IMG/VR virus record: IMGVR_UViG_3300024257_000039
Span: 1-31,424 of that record
Source of the DNA: a virus
DNA: 31,424 nucleotides
Reading direction: 5' to 3' (one strand)
Shown here: piece by piece, positions 1-8,792 of the stretch
Layout: every line of letters begins with the position of its first letter
How positions within the stretch are numbered: the first letter of the stretch is position 1
The notes under the pieces: generated by a model
The model's input: the letters and a program-made list of their open reading frames with translations, nothing else
Databases searched by the model: none
Told to the model about the DNA's origin: nothing
Program-made: the position numbers and the translations under genes

Positions 1-775
1 GGAATACATCTAAGTGTACCATCTCATCACGAGCAATTAACTTAAATACATTACTACTACCTGCCATTAACTTCTCAGGTTGCTCAGAGAATGACCAGTT
101 AGTTACAAATGTACAGAAGAATCTAATGCCTTCAAACATATTAAGAATTACTGCTGATTTGTAGACTGCCTCTTTGACCATACGTTCATCAACTTCTGGG
201 AAAGGTTTGACAGCCCCAGGCTTAAGAGATAAGACAGTAGAATTAGCATCCATCCTATCAAAAACACTGGTAGCCCAATCAAAGCCAGCAAGAATAGAAG
301 TAGCCCGTCTCTGTACGTACTCATCATCTATGATTCCTCCTATGAATTCATCTACATTATTGTATAGAGCTCTCACCATCTCAGTGTATGACTCTGAATG
401 CAGTAGCTCGTTGTTCTGATGGTTAGTTATATACAATTCCCACTCAGGGTTATTAGATATACCACCATTATTAAACAACTGAAGAGGAGCACGCCCAGCA
501 CAACTATCGAGAGTGATAGCAAACTTAAGCCCTGATTCATAGATGTGTTTACCTGCTTCATCCAGTGATTCAAAGTCTCTCTTCTCCTTTGATAGGTCAA
601 TTTCATTCTTACTCCAGTTACCAATAGCCCTCATCTCTTCTGCGAAGTCTAGTATCCAAGGGTACTTAGGGTCGTGGTACGTCTGTATGTTTCTATTACA
701 GCTGTCCTCACCCAGGAATAACCTGGTGTTCTTACTTACTACTGTCTCACCTAATTTAAAAATCTTACAACTCAT
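1..775 (-). CDS. nrdB: Class Ia ribonucleotide reductase small subunit NrdB (partial, 3' end outside window)
   Basis: This is the radical-generating R2 subunit, which partners NrdA to make dNTPs for phage replication. The first 258 residues are visible and the rest lies left of the window. Di-iron ligands can be aligned with E. coli NrdB: D90 in TLDSCAGRAP, E123 and H126 in NELLHSESY, E215 in FEGIRFF, and E251 and H254 in ARDEMVH. The radical tyrosine is present as Y130, four residues after H126, so this is the Tyr-radical type. The ATG at 775 overlaps the NrdA stop codon in an ATGA, which implies translational coupling. It is the most distal visible gene of the leftward replication block. 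No frameshift is seen. Confidence 0.95.
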   Translation of the reverse strand, partial: MSCKIFKLGETVVSKNTRLFLGEDSCNRNIQTYHDPKYPWILDFAEEMRAIGNWSKNEIDLSKEKRDFESLDEAGKHIYESGLKFAITLDSCAGRAPLQLFNNGGISNNPEWELYITNHQNNELLHSESYTEMVRALYNNVDEFIGGIIDDEYVQRRATSILAGFDWATSVFDRMDANSTVLSLKPGAVKPFPEVDERMVKEAVYKSAVILNMFEGIRFFCTFVTNWSFSEQPEKLMAGSSNVFKLIARDEMVHLDVF

Positions 776-3060
776 ATGCTACACGCTCCTGATTCACATC
801 CTGTTACAATTTCCTCACTCTTGTTCTCTCTGTCCTTACTACGGATGTAGTATAAAGACTTAAGCCCATACTTATAGGCGGTGAGGATATCCCTCTTAAC
901 TCTATTGCTATCTAGTATCTTACCATCAATCTTAGTTAGGTCATACCACTGATTGACTGACATACCTTGGTCTATGAACTTCTGTATCACAGCCATCAAC
1001 TTAATATATTCACTACTGTTGTTGTCTGGCATATCCCAAGCCTTCATATAATAGTTAGCCTTATCTACATCAGGTACTAATGACTTGACTGTATAAGCAG
1101 CTGACTCATATGTATCTGTTAGAGATTGAATAGGGTCAATACCTTGTGTACTATTACTGACTAAAGAACTACTGGCTGTTGGTGGTACAGCAGACAGGGC
1201 TGTGTTTCTCATACCCCATATCTGTACCTGTTCTCTCAACCAATCCCAATCACAGTGTAAATCATTGTCTACTAACTGGTCTACGTTCTTATTGTATGTA
1301 TCGATAGGCATCGTACCATCAGCATACTGTGACTTCTCTAGGAAATACTTACAAGCACCCTTCTCCTTAGCTAACTCCATACTCGCTTTGATTAATCCAT
1401 ACTGGAATCTCTCAGCCCAAGTATGTGTCAACTCATACGCCTTCTTAGTACCTAGTCTAGCTTCATTCTTAGCAAGGAAGTGAGCGAAGTCACTGATACC
1501 AATACCTAGGAATCTGTAACCCTTAGTAGCCCACTCAGCTGCATCCATAGGATACTCTTGCTTATCAATAAGGTTGTCTAAGAACCTAACCATTAGAGCA
1601 GTCAGCTTATCCATACGTGTGATGTTATCTAGCTTACCAAAGTTAATACAACCTAGGATACATAAGCTAATCATACCATCATCTAAGTTGTACGTATCAG
1701 CAGTAGCTACCTTCTTAAGACCATCGAACTTCATAGGTTTAGTAGGTAGGAATATTTCTGAACACAAGTTAGTCTGTGTTACTGGTTCTTTGAACATCCC
1801 TTGTTTATTGATGTTGTCAATGAAGTGCAGATAAATCCGTCCAGTCCCAACACGTTCCTTGATGAGCTTGTTGAAGACTTCCGTTGCTGGAACTCTAGTC
1901 TTTCTAATGAATGGTTGTTGTTCATAATGTTTATACACCTCGTCAAAGTCTGCTTGTCCATAGGATTCAAATAGTTTTGGCACGTCCTCTGAGGAGAATA
2001 AAGTCCACTCTCCTTTGCTAAGGACACGCTCAATAAAGATTGAAGGGATGCCGATAGCGTAATCAATAAACCTAGCCCTAGTAGTATTACTACCTTGATT
2101 GTTTTTGTATTCCAAGACATCCATTATCTCCCAATTAAATACAGGATAGTTAACTACAGTAGCACCACTACGTAATGCATTCTGTGTGAACTGTTTACTT
2201 GCAGCCTCTACTGTCTTAAGTAGTGGTAGTGCACCTGTGTGTTTAACAGTATTGTTCTTGACTGGTGCTAGGATACCTCTGACTAGACCCATATCAATAC
2301 CAATACCTGCTCTCTGTGCTGTCATCATAGACAACGCATACTCAGTGCTGAGGATAGACTCAGACGAATCACCCATCTTAATCTTACAACAACTAGAGAA
2401 CATCTTAAGTCTAGTACGTACACCTGAGATAACAGGAGTAGGTAAACTAATCTCATCGTTCTTTAATGCTTGATAGAAGTCCAACACATAGCCTAGCTTG
2501 GCATCTCCTTCATCAGCAAAGATAACCATAGGGATAATCATAAACGTCTCTTGAATCATCTCTAAGGCTTTATCAGTCTTGACATCCTTAATCAGGTACT
2601 TACTTTCTAGTTGTGTGACACTTGAGTGTACTCGTTCTAAATCATTCTCATAATCTAAGTAGCTACCTAGGTATTCAATCTCTTCCTCTGTGTACTTCTC
2701 CAGTATCTCAGGGCTATACAACTTAGACTTAACATTCTTCTTAATGTAGTCTAAGAAGTTGATAGGTTCAAAGCTACCATACACTTCCTTACGCATATTA
2801 GTCACGAGTAATCTACCCGCTAGTACACCATAGTCAGGATGTTCAGGTGTTAACTTCTCACTCGCACTCTTAATAAGTGTCTGTTGAATAGCAACTGATG
2901 ACATCTTATTAGCAATCTTTAGATGTGCATTAAGTGCTACATCAGATACAGATACGTTTAAACCTTCAGCACACTGGGATAACATCATATGAATCTTATC
3001 ATAGTCTAGTAACTCTAGTGTACCATCTCTTTTCTTTACGTATACTTCTTTAGCTTTCAT
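772..3060 (-). CDS. nrdA: Class Ia ribonucleotide reductase large subunit NrdA
   Basis: This is the catalytic R1 subunit, reducing ribonucleotides to deoxyribonucleotides. It has 762 aa, the usual full length. Residues 1 to about 90 look like an ATP-cone allosteric domain (KKRDGTLELLDYDKI). The catalytic core has C224 in FSSC, C433 in the TNLCSE radical-site motif and C467 in ISLC. The PPTASSS loop and a Tyr pair in SLYYIRS follow. The tail ends CESGACSI, giving the re-reducing pair C755/C760, almost identical to E. coli. I chose the ATG at 3060 because GGAGG lies 9 nt upstream; a longer in-frame start at 3081 lacks this. The start overlaps the preceding 66-aa gene, and the stop overlaps nrdB. 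Confidence 0.97.
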   Translation of the reverse strand: MKAKEVYVKKRDGTLELLDYDKIHMMLSQCAEGLNVSVSDVALNAHLKIANKMSSVAIQQTLIKSASEKLTPEHPDYGVLAGRLLVTNMRKEVYGSFEPINFLDYIKKNVKSKLYSPEILEKYTEEEIEYLGSYLDYENDLERVHSSVTQLESKYLIKDVKTDKALEMIQETFMIIPMVIFADEGDAKLGYVLDFYQALKNDEISLPTPVISGVRTRLKMFSSCCKIKMGDSSESILSTEYALSMMTAQRAGIGIDMGLVRGILAPVKNNTVKHTGALPLLKTVEAASKQFTQNALRSGATVVNYPVFNWEIMDVLEYKNNQGSNTTRARFIDYAIGIPSIFIERVLSKGEWTLFSSEDVPKLFESYGQADFDEVYKHYEQQPFIRKTRVPATEVFNKLIKERVGTGRIYLHFIDNINKQGMFKEPVTQTNLCSEIFLPTKPMKFDGLKKVATADTYNLDDGMISLCILGCINFGKLDNITRMDKLTALMVRFLDNLIDKQEYPMDAAEWATKGYRFLGIGISDFAHFLAKNEARLGTKKAYELTHTWAERFQYGLIKASMELAKEKGACKYFLEKSQYADGTMPIDTYNKNVDQLVDNDLHCDWDWLREQVQIWGMRNTALSAVPPTASSSLVSNSTQGIDPIQSLTDTYESAAYTVKSLVPDVDKANYYMKAWDMPDNNSSEYIKLMAVIQKFIDQGMSVNQWYDLTKIDGKILDSNRVKRDILTAYKYGLKSLYYIRSKDRENKSEEIVTGCESGACSI

Positions 3061-3250
3061 CAGGACGTACCTCCATCTCAATCATCCTATCGCCATTCTC
3101 ATTCTCATAGACTGCATAGGTTAACTGTCCTTTGTTGTGCATAATAATAGCATCCATAAGACCCTCGTTGTATGCTCTCTTATCCACCCAGTACATAACC
3201 AAAGCACCTAGGCCCATCCATATACTACTGATAATCAATATCTCATTCAT
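3050..3250 (-). CDS. Small single-pass membrane protein, unknown function
   Basis: The 66-aa product has one hydrophobic segment at about residues 4-22 (ILIISSIWMGLGALVMYWV), followed by a charged cytosolic-type tail. It is not recognised. The start is coupled to the upstream 54-aa gene through TAATG, and GAGGAG lies 8 nt before the ATG. The 3' end overlaps the nrdA start. Its position between the nuclease and RNR genes says nothing firm about its job. A membrane anchor for replication or nucleotide enzymes is possible but is only a guess. Confidence 0.75.
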   Translation of the reverse strand: MNEILIISSIWMGLGALVMYWVDKRAYNEGLMDAIIMHNKGQLTYAVYENENGDRMIEMEVRPDES

Positions 3251-3414
3251 TAAAAATACTCCTCATTAAATTCCTCAAACCTTTCACGTTTAGCCCATAG
3301 ATTTTTCTCAAAGGCATCAAGTATATCCTCAGGCTCTAGCTCTAGCTCATCACATATGAGACACACATCATAATTCTGTGCTACTCTTTCCTTAAGTTCT
3401 CTGAGAGTTATCAT
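3250..3414 (-). CDS. 54-aa acidic hypothetical protein
   Basis: This small gene fills the gap between the nuclease and the 66-aa membrane protein. The product begins MITLRELKERVAQNYDVC and is rich in Glu, Asp and Leu, probably helical. There is a Cys pair in VCLICDE. An AGGA Shine-Dalgarno lies 8 nt upstream. The start overlaps the nuclease stop (TAATG) and the stop overlaps the next start (TAATG), so it sits inside a tightly coupled operon. Its function is not recognised. Confidence 0.75.
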   Translation of the reverse strand: MITLRELKERVAQNYDVCLICDELELEPEDILDAFEKNLWAKRERFEEFNEEYF

Positions 3415-4214
3415 TAGAAACTTCCTGCTACCTGGTCAACATAATAAGATGTGAATGCACCTTTTGTTGTAGATGTTAATGCACCGTAACAACTTTCTTT
3501 ATGTCCGCAGAATGCACAGTTCATATTCAATCTCTCTCTACCGTCCTTACCTACTGTTGAACCCTTAGCTAATCTCATAGGTGGTGTATCAGAATCCATC
3601 TTATCTTTCAATTGAATAATGTGCTGGTCAATATCAGTCTCTAGTTGCTGCTCACATAGTTTAAGTGTTGACTTGTTCTTATTGAATGCTAAGAAGTAAC
3701 CTACCTCTCTACCCTCTGTCTTACCATACCCTGATAACTGTTTGATATATCCGAAGGCATCATCTTTAATACCAGTCTCAGTAAACTTATTCTTGTATGA
3801 CCAGTCACTGGCTGTCTTAACGTCTACTAATTCATCATCAATATAACAATCTTGTGAACCATTAACACCCTCAACTGTGTGCTTCTTCTGTTGTCCTGTT
3901 ACCTTATGACCTGACAATTCAATCAGCCCCAGTAGCACAGCCTCTAGGATATGCCCTTGTAAAAAGGTTAGGTATACACTACCTTCAATAGGTTCCTGTT
4001 CATATCCTTTAACGGAGTACCATTGTGCTCTCTCACATCTACCAATACCTGACATACGTAGACCGTCTGACTTCTGTCTCTCTTTAAAAGATTCAACCAA
4101 GGCATCAGCTACTTCTGTACCCACTTTATCCGCAATCTTCTGAAGGTCTCCTGTGTATTTCTTACCTTCCATTAGTTTATATACATCTGTTACTACTGTG
4201 TTAATTGTTTTCAT
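3414..4214 (-). CDS. PD-(D/E)XK exonuclease with Cas4/AddB-like four-cysteine signature
   Basis: The 266-aa product is a predicted RecB/Cas4-family nuclease for recombination or host DNA breakdown. Core motifs appear in order: H88 in LQGHILE, D122 in NGSQD, D131-V-K133 in LVDVKTAS, and QLSGY (Q159, Y163). Four cysteines match the iron-sulphur layout of Cas4 and AddB: one N-terminal (C60 in GRCERAQWY) and three C-terminal (C233, C236, C242 in NCAFCGHKESC). The spacing suggests a 4Fe-4S cluster; this is an inference from the pattern. AGGAG lies 8 nt before the ATG. It follows the DUF3310 gene and overlaps it by 14 bp. In T7 the equivalent slot is held by gp6, which is a different fold. Confidence 0.85.
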   Translation of the reverse strand: MKTINTVVTDVYKLMEGKKYTGDLQKIADKVGTEVADALVESFKERQKSDGLRMSGIGRCERAQWYSVKGYEQEPIEGSVYLTFLQGHILEAVLLGLIELSGHKVTGQQKKHTVEGVNGSQDCYIDDELVDVKTASDWSYKNKFTETGIKDDAFGYIKQLSGYGKTEGREVGYFLAFNKNKSTLKLCEQQLETDIDQHIIQLKDKMDSDTPPMRLAKGSTVGKDGRERLNMNCAFCGHKESCYGALTSTTKGAFTSYYVDQVAGSF

Positions 4215-4416
4215 TACTGTACTCCTCAGTTAATAAATCAAGATACCATCTTGCTTTGTTTAAATCTTCTATACCATTCTTATATTTATATCTTGATATA
4301 TATTTTATCACATTCCCTTCTAGGTAGTTTAGTTTCTGGTCTAAAATAAAATCAATTACTTCTATGTTACCCTGCTTGTAATGGCTTGGGTTAATGTTAT
4401 CTTTAATGTGTGTCAT
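4201..4416 (-). CDS. DUF3310 family protein (nucleotide-kinase-associated domain)
   Basis: This 71-aa protein consists of one DUF3310 domain: INPSHYKQGNIEVIDFI near the N terminus, then YLEGNVIKYISRYKYKNG and EDLNKARWYLDLL. The same domain forms part of T7 gp1.7, a phage nucleotide kinase, so a role in nucleotide metabolism is plausible, but this short version may have only a binding function. It overlaps the polymerase 3' end by 14 bp and the nuclease start by 14 bp, so it belongs to the replication operon. A GGGAG motif sits 9 nt before the start codon. Confidence 0.88.
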   Translation of the reverse strand: MTHIKDNINPSHYKQGNIEVIDFILDQKLNYLEGNVIKYISRYKYKNGIEDLNKARWYLDLLTEEYSNENN

Positions 4417-6124
4417 TCCAACTGCTCCCTATTTGATACTCTCCATCTATTGGACAGTTTAAATTATAGTATTGTGTTGTCTCTCTCATTGCTTCTACTA
4501 CCTGTTGACCAATAGCTTCAGCATATTCAGGCAGACATTCAATCTGAATCTCATCGTGTATCACACCCAGTTGTTTGTATGGTAGCTTACACTTCTCGTG
4601 AAAGATAACCCAAGACCTCTTAGCTATTATACTACCTGCTGATTGCAGTAGAAAGTTTAATGCTGAATGAGATGAACGTATCCTGATATGTCTACCATCA
4701 AGGGCTTTGATGTACCCTCTCTCTGATGCTTGTTCAACCAGCCTGCGTAACTTCTTAAGGGCAGGTGTGTTGTCTAGGAATTTCTTCTTAATCTTTCTAC
4801 CTTCCTTCTTACCACCACCTACAATCTTACCAATCAACTGGTCACCCCCACCATATAAGTAGGCGTAGATAAAAGTCTTTGCCTCACCTCTGGTACGTAG
4901 CCCTGCTGACTGTTGGTTCTTAGTATGGATATCACCTGTCAGTATCTCCTTTGTGTATGCAGGGTCATTCATATAATGAGCCAGACATCTCAACTCCAGT
5001 CCAGATAGGTCAGCACCTACTATTACTTTGCCCTTAGGTACTGTGAATAAGGAACGCATCTCTTGGCCATACTCTTTATCACTAGCTACTACCTGTTGTA
5101 GATTAGGATTACTACTGGACATACGATTAGTCACTGTGCCTAGAGTGTGTACCCTACTGTGAATTGAGTGTGTGTCCTCGTTCAATGCATCAAGCCAACT
5201 GTTTAACATACTGATACGTTTCTGCAGCATTAAATATCTTGCAATAAGTTTAGCTTCAGGTATGTCCACATCCTCAAGCACAGCTTCATCTACCTTAACA
5301 CTGCCTTTATCTGTTAATACCGTTGGCTCCCATCCAAAGTTAATTAGATACTTTGCTATTTGTTTACGACTTCCTAGATTAAACTCATCATAAGTATTGT
5401 AACCCCACTTACCATTAGGGTGCCAACAACAACCCTTAGCCAATTGGTTCTGATAACGTACACTTCTACTCCCTGATGCGTTGAACTTATCAGCCTTCTT
5501 GACTTCATTAAAGACTGCCAAGGGTTTGAAGACTGAGCGTACCTCTGACTCAACCTCTGTAATATCACTACTAATTTGTTGTAACAATCTAACAGCATTG
5601 TCTTCATCAAAGTACCACCCATTCTTTTCTTGTACACTACAGTGCTCCTTTGTTTTGTATTCTAATTCAATAGCATCCTTAGGCATACCACAAGACATCA
5701 TCTTATGATACAGCTTGGTTGTTATCTCCACATCTCTAACACAATAGGTTAACATCTCTTCTGAATAACAAGACCAGTCCTCGTGGTCTCCCTTAGGGTA
5801 CCCAAACCTATCACCCCAACTCTTGAGACCATTACCTCCCTCTCTTCTAGGGTCATCCAACTGACTGAGTACCAGTGTATCCTCAACCTTTGTATTGGTG
5901 AAGTCTGTACCTAATAACTTCTTCATCACAGGTACATCATACCCAATACCATTATGAAATATTAAGGTGTCAGCTTCTACCATCCAAGCATTGAATGTAC
6001 CTACTGTGTCAGGTGTGAAAGTAATAACTTCTTTTGTGTCTACATTCTGTACTACAATACACCACACCACTGTAGGGTCTAGCCCATCAGTCTCAATATC
6101 ACAAGACCATTTAGAATTTCCCAT
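4403..6124 (-). CDS. T7-type family A DNA polymerase with 3'-5' exonuclease
   Basis: This is the replicative polymerase, about 573 aa. The exonuclease domain shows D9-I-E11 (DIETDGL), IFHNGIGYDVPV with D63, and YCVRDVEIT with D131. The polymerase domain has motif A GADLSGLELR (D372), motif B R412-K416-Y420 followed by YG, and motif C IHDEIQ (D524, E525). Motifs A and B closely resemble T7 gp5. It is shorter than T7 gp5 (704 aa), mostly outside the catalytic motifs; no obvious thioredoxin-binding insertion is seen. The residue equivalent to E. coli Phe762 is Tyr. The ATG at 6124 lies 9 nt after AGGAGG; an in-frame ATG at 6130 is too close to it. It overlaps the helicase gene. Confidence 0.96.
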   Translation of the reverse strand: MGNSKWSCDIETDGLDPTVVWCIVVQNVDTKEVITFTPDTVGTFNAWMVEADTLIFHNGIGYDVPVMKKLLGTDFTNTKVEDTLVLSQLDDPRREGGNGLKSWGDRFGYPKGDHEDWSCYSEEMLTYCVRDVEITTKLYHKMMSCGMPKDAIELEYKTKEHCSVQEKNGWYFDEDNAVRLLQQISSDITEVESEVRSVFKPLAVFNEVKKADKFNASGSRSVRYQNQLAKGCCWHPNGKWGYNTYDEFNLGSRKQIAKYLINFGWEPTVLTDKGSVKVDEAVLEDVDIPEAKLIARYLMLQKRISMLNSWLDALNEDTHSIHSRVHTLGTVTNRMSSSNPNLQQVVASDKEYGQEMRSLFTVPKGKVIVGADLSGLELRCLAHYMNDPAYTKEILTGDIHTKNQQSAGLRTRGEAKTFIYAYLYGGGDQLIGKIVGGGKKEGRKIKKKFLDNTPALKKLRRLVEQASERGYIKALDGRHIRIRSSHSALNFLLQSAGSIIAKRSWVIFHEKCKLPYKQLGVIHDEIQIECLPEYAEAIGQQVVEAMRETTQYYNLNCPIDGEYQIGSSWNDTH

Positions 6125-7763
6125 AGTCATCTACCTCCTTAAGCTGTGGGCTTGTGCCCTTCTCCAACCTACCAGTAATAGGATTGTAGCTTGTCCAGCC
6201 TGCTTCACCAGTCTGCCCAGTCCTACGTAGTTTAGGTACTCTAATGCGAGTGGAGTTTCTTTCATACTCATCCTCTGCCAGTTTATCCCTACTGAATAGA
6301 ATATTATTATGACAAGACTGAGGGATTGCACCACTACCTTTCACGTCATACTCACTGATTTTATGTGGGTGACTACCATCATCAGGCTTACGTGTATGTG
6401 TACTCAAAATAACACAAGCCTTAGTTTCTTTACACAGCTTAATGAATCTATCCATCACATCCTCAATGTTCTCATTGCTCAGGTTCTTAATGGCAGTGTG
6501 TAGAGGGTCAACTAATATCACACTACAACCCAAGCCTTTAACAAAGTATCTAATCTTAGCAAACATCTCATCAATATCAATTGAACCACCACCATCATCG
6601 TGTATCTGTACCTTACTACCTAACCCTACTGTCTTAGCATCCGCCATAATATCATCAACATCTAACTCCCTAGGGTTTACCAAGGATAGGTTGACTCCTT
6701 TATGTACTGATACTACCTTACGTACTGTCTCATCAAGACTATCCTCTACCATAAAGCAACCAATCTTTTCATTAGTAGCAGTAGCGAAGTGATAGATGAG
6801 CTCATTAAGAATAGTTGTCTTACCAATAGAGGTATGTGCAATGATAGATGTTAGCTCACCTCTAGCTAATCCACCCCTTGTCATATCATTTAGATTACCA
6901 AATGAATTGGGCAAGGGAATGAGCTCAGTGTCCCTGTAATTAAGGAGGGCATCATACATATCTGATACTGTTGCCACGCCTGATACTACATAGGGCTTAG
7001 CATCCCACCAAGCATCAACAAATGCCTTGGATTGTTTGTTACTTAGATAATCTGATGCATCCTTATAGTCAGGTAACGTCACAGTCTGTACCTTATTAGG
7101 TCCAAGCAGTGGTGAGATAGCCTCAGTTGCTTTCCTTCCTGCCTCATCATTATCAAAGCACAGTACCACCGTCTCAAAGGAATCAAGCCATTCAAGATTA
7201 GCCTTGATGTTCTCTACACAATTAGCACCGTTGTTAACTGATACCACAGGGTACCTACTACCAAGCATCTCATATGCAGCTAATGCATCCAGCTCTCCCT
7301 CTGTTACTGTTACAAACCTACGCCCTTTCTTGAACAGGTGTTGACCAAACAAAGGATTACTTGCATTAGTATCACCAACCCCAAAGAATTGCTTGGTCTT
7401 CACAACTCTGGTCTTGAGACCTACCATCATACCCTTATTATAGTAAGGGTAATGATGCTTTGTTACCTCACCTGCTGTGTTTACTTCTACCTTAACACCA
7501 TACTTCTCTAATGTCTCAGCTCTCAGGTTTCTATCAACAAGAAAGAGAGACTCTCCCTTGTAACTATCCTGCACCTTACCTGCAGAGACAGATATATTAC
7601 TTATGGTACCATCACCTCTTACGTTATACCCACAAGAGAAACAATTCTTCCCTCCGTTGTCATACAATACTAAGTTGTCTTGCGACTTATCCTTACCATT
7701 CTTTGCACACTCAGGGCACTGGGTGTTACCTATCTTTTTACTGTTGTCTGTATTGTTATTCAT
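6111..7763 (-). CDS. T7 gp4-like primase-helicase
   Basis: This 550-aa bifunctional enzyme unwinds DNA and lays down primers. The N-terminal zinc motif uses C16, C19, C41 and C44 (CPECAKNGK and CFSCGY). A TOPRIM fold follows, with E155 in VTEGELDA and D204/D206 in CFDNDEAG. The RecA-like helicase domain has Walker A AHTSIGKT at 309-316, Walker B VILVDP with D419, and an STHTRKP motif downstream. The start has GGAGG 7 nt upstream. The 3' end overlaps the polymerase gene, so the two products are likely made in step. A predicted terminator separates this gene from the upstream SSB gene. Confidence 0.95.
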   Translation of the reverse strand: MNNNTDNSKKIGNTQCPECAKNGKDKSQDNLVLYDNGGKNCFSCGYNVRGDGTISNISVSAGKVQDSYKGESLFLVDRNLRAETLEKYGVKVEVNTAGEVTKHHYPYYNKGMMVGLKTRVVKTKQFFGVGDTNASNPLFGQHLFKKGRRFVTVTEGELDALAAYEMLGSRYPVVSVNNGANCVENIKANLEWLDSFETVVLCFDNDEAGRKATEAISPLLGPNKVQTVTLPDYKDASDYLSNKQSKAFVDAWWDAKPYVVSGVATVSDMYDALLNYRDTELIPLPNSFGNLNDMTRGGLARGELTSIIAHTSIGKTTILNELIYHFATATNEKIGCFMVEDSLDETVRKVVSVHKGVNLSLVNPRELDVDDIMADAKTVGLGSKVQIHDDGGGSIDIDEMFAKIRYFVKGLGCSVILVDPLHTAIKNLSNENIEDVMDRFIKLCKETKACVILSTHTRKPDDGSHPHKISEYDVKGSGAIPQSCHNNILFSRDKLAEDEYERNSTRIRVPKLRRTGQTGEAGWTSYNPITGRLEKGTSPQLKEVDDYGKF

Positions 7764-7788
7764 TTAATAACCTCCATATCTCTTAGAT

Positions 7789-7814
7789 TAAAAGAGCCAC
7801 CCTAAGGTAGCTCT
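7789..7814 (-). terminator. Stem-loop terminator after the SSB gene
   Basis: Read leftward, a 9-bp stem (AGAGCTACC pairing GGTGGCTCT, one G-T pair) closes a TTAG loop and runs into TTTT. It lies 24 bp past the SSB stop and 26 bp before the helicase start. It would lower transcription from the SSB gene into the replisome genes, giving more SSB than helicase. Confidence 0.7.
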
Positions 7815-7837
7815 AGTTTATTAATTAAATCATATGG

Positions 7838-8236
7838 TTAGAAGGCTCCACCAGCAATAGCATCACCAGCTTCCTCATTCTTCTGTAATAATTTAATCTT
7901 ATCCACATATGCATACTGTGAATAGTCTCCCTTACCTGCCTTAGCTACCACTCGTACCAAGTCTCCAAAGCGTGATAGTTCATCAGCAGAGATGCGTTCA
8001 CCTTCAGCATCATACACAGGTGGTTGACCAAAGTCTGTCTTACGGCTCATACTTACTTGTGGTTCACCGTTGTACTCCTTTAGTTTAATACCTGCCTTCT
8101 TGAATACCTCTGCATTCTTCTTGTCCAAGGTTAAAGTAATCTTATACTTTTCTGAACCTTTAAAATTGTCAGGTTGTGCTACGTGTACAAATCCTGATAC
8201 ACCTTCTGCTACTATCTCATTGCTTACTGTTGTCAT
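7838..8236 (-). CDS. Single-stranded DNA-binding protein, T7 gp2.5-like
   Basis: The 132-aa product is probably the phage SSB that coats unwound strands and partners the helicase and polymerase just downstream. It has an OB-fold-like, Lys-rich beta pattern (KYKITLTLDKKNAEVF, VRVVAKAGKGDYSQYAYVDKIKLL). The C terminus is mildly acidic and ends in Phe, as gp2.5-type proteins end in an aromatic residue, but it is less acidic than in T7. GGAG sits 7 nt before the ATG at 8236, which is a better start than the in-frame ATG at 8248. The family call rests on pattern and position. Confidence 0.8.
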   Translation of the reverse strand: MTTVSNEIVAEGVSGFVHVAQPDNFKGSEKYKITLTLDKKNAEVFKKAGIKLKEYNGEPQVSMSRKTDFGQPPVYDAEGERISADELSRFGDLVRVVAKAGKGDYSQYAYVDKIKLLQKNEEAGDAIAGGAF

Positions 8237-8400
8237 ATATAACTCCATATCTCACCAGTTTTAAAAGATATATTAATGGTACTGGTACCCATCAATACAT
8301 TACTAAGTAGTCTAAGTATACCTTCTTGAATGTTAATCAAATCAACAGTCTATCTAGTATTATTAGTTGTTACTTAGGTTTTCTTATTACTTCTAGTTCT

Positions 8401-8409
8401 ATTGTACCA
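8401..8409 (-). promoter_or_regulatory. Possible extended -10 promoter before the SSB gene
   Basis: Read leftward the site is TGGTACAAT, an extended -10 (TGN) with hexamer TACAAT. No convincing -35 is seen. It sits in the 201-bp gap between the 66-aa gene (8438) and SSB (8236), the longest gap in the left arm before 12.7 kb. The resulting leader would be about 155 nt. Confidence 0.25.
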
Positions 8410-8437
8410 TACTTATTATTAACTGGGGTACTTAATG

Positions 8438-8638
8438 TCATACTCTTTTATTAATCTCATTCTTCAGTGTACTCCAATTAGTCAGGGCTAGGTCTAACTC
8501 AAACTCTGCACGTTCAAACCTGTCAAAGATGTCTTCACTCTGATTATTGTTTTGGTTGCGAGGTACATATTGTGTACCATTAAATACAATCTCACCTTTA
8601 GCCTCTTGTTCCAGTACCCAATCTGTTGTTCTACTCAT
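8438..8638 (-). CDS. 66-aa hypothetical protein
   Basis: The product starts MSRTTDWVLEQEAKGEIVF and ends with an acidic helical stretch (FERAEFELDLALTNW). It is not recognised. I chose the ATG at 8638, 7 nt after AGGAG; longer in-frame starts lie inside the preceding gene. It overlaps the 53-aa gene by 8 bp. It is the last gene of the small-gene cluster before a 201-bp gap. Confidence 0.65.
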   Translation of the reverse strand: MSRTTDWVLEQEAKGEIVFNGTQYVPRNQNNNQSEDIFDRFERAEFELDLALTNWSTLKNEINKRV

Positions 8639-8792
8639 CATCTGACTCCTGTCGTAGTATATTAGCTGTGATATTATCCCTCTCAACATACAAATCTTGC
8701 AGTTGTTGAATGGATTCTTTTGTTTTCTTGTGTTGAATGTTAATTTTATAGTTAATCTCTTTCAGTTTGTTCTCTAAATTATCTAACCACAT
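8631..8792 (-). CDS. 53-aa coiled-coil-like hypothetical protein
   Basis: This short, highly charged product (begins MWLDNLENKLKEINYKIN) looks like one continuous helix with coiled-coil periodicity. GGAG lies 9 nt before the ATG, and the start overlaps the upstream stop as TAATG. The downstream gene begins within its last codons. Function is unknown. Coupling on both sides and a good ribosome site argue it is real. Confidence 0.65.
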   Translation of the reverse strand: MWLDNLENKLKEINYKINIQHKKTKESIQQLQDLYVERDNITANILRQESDDE

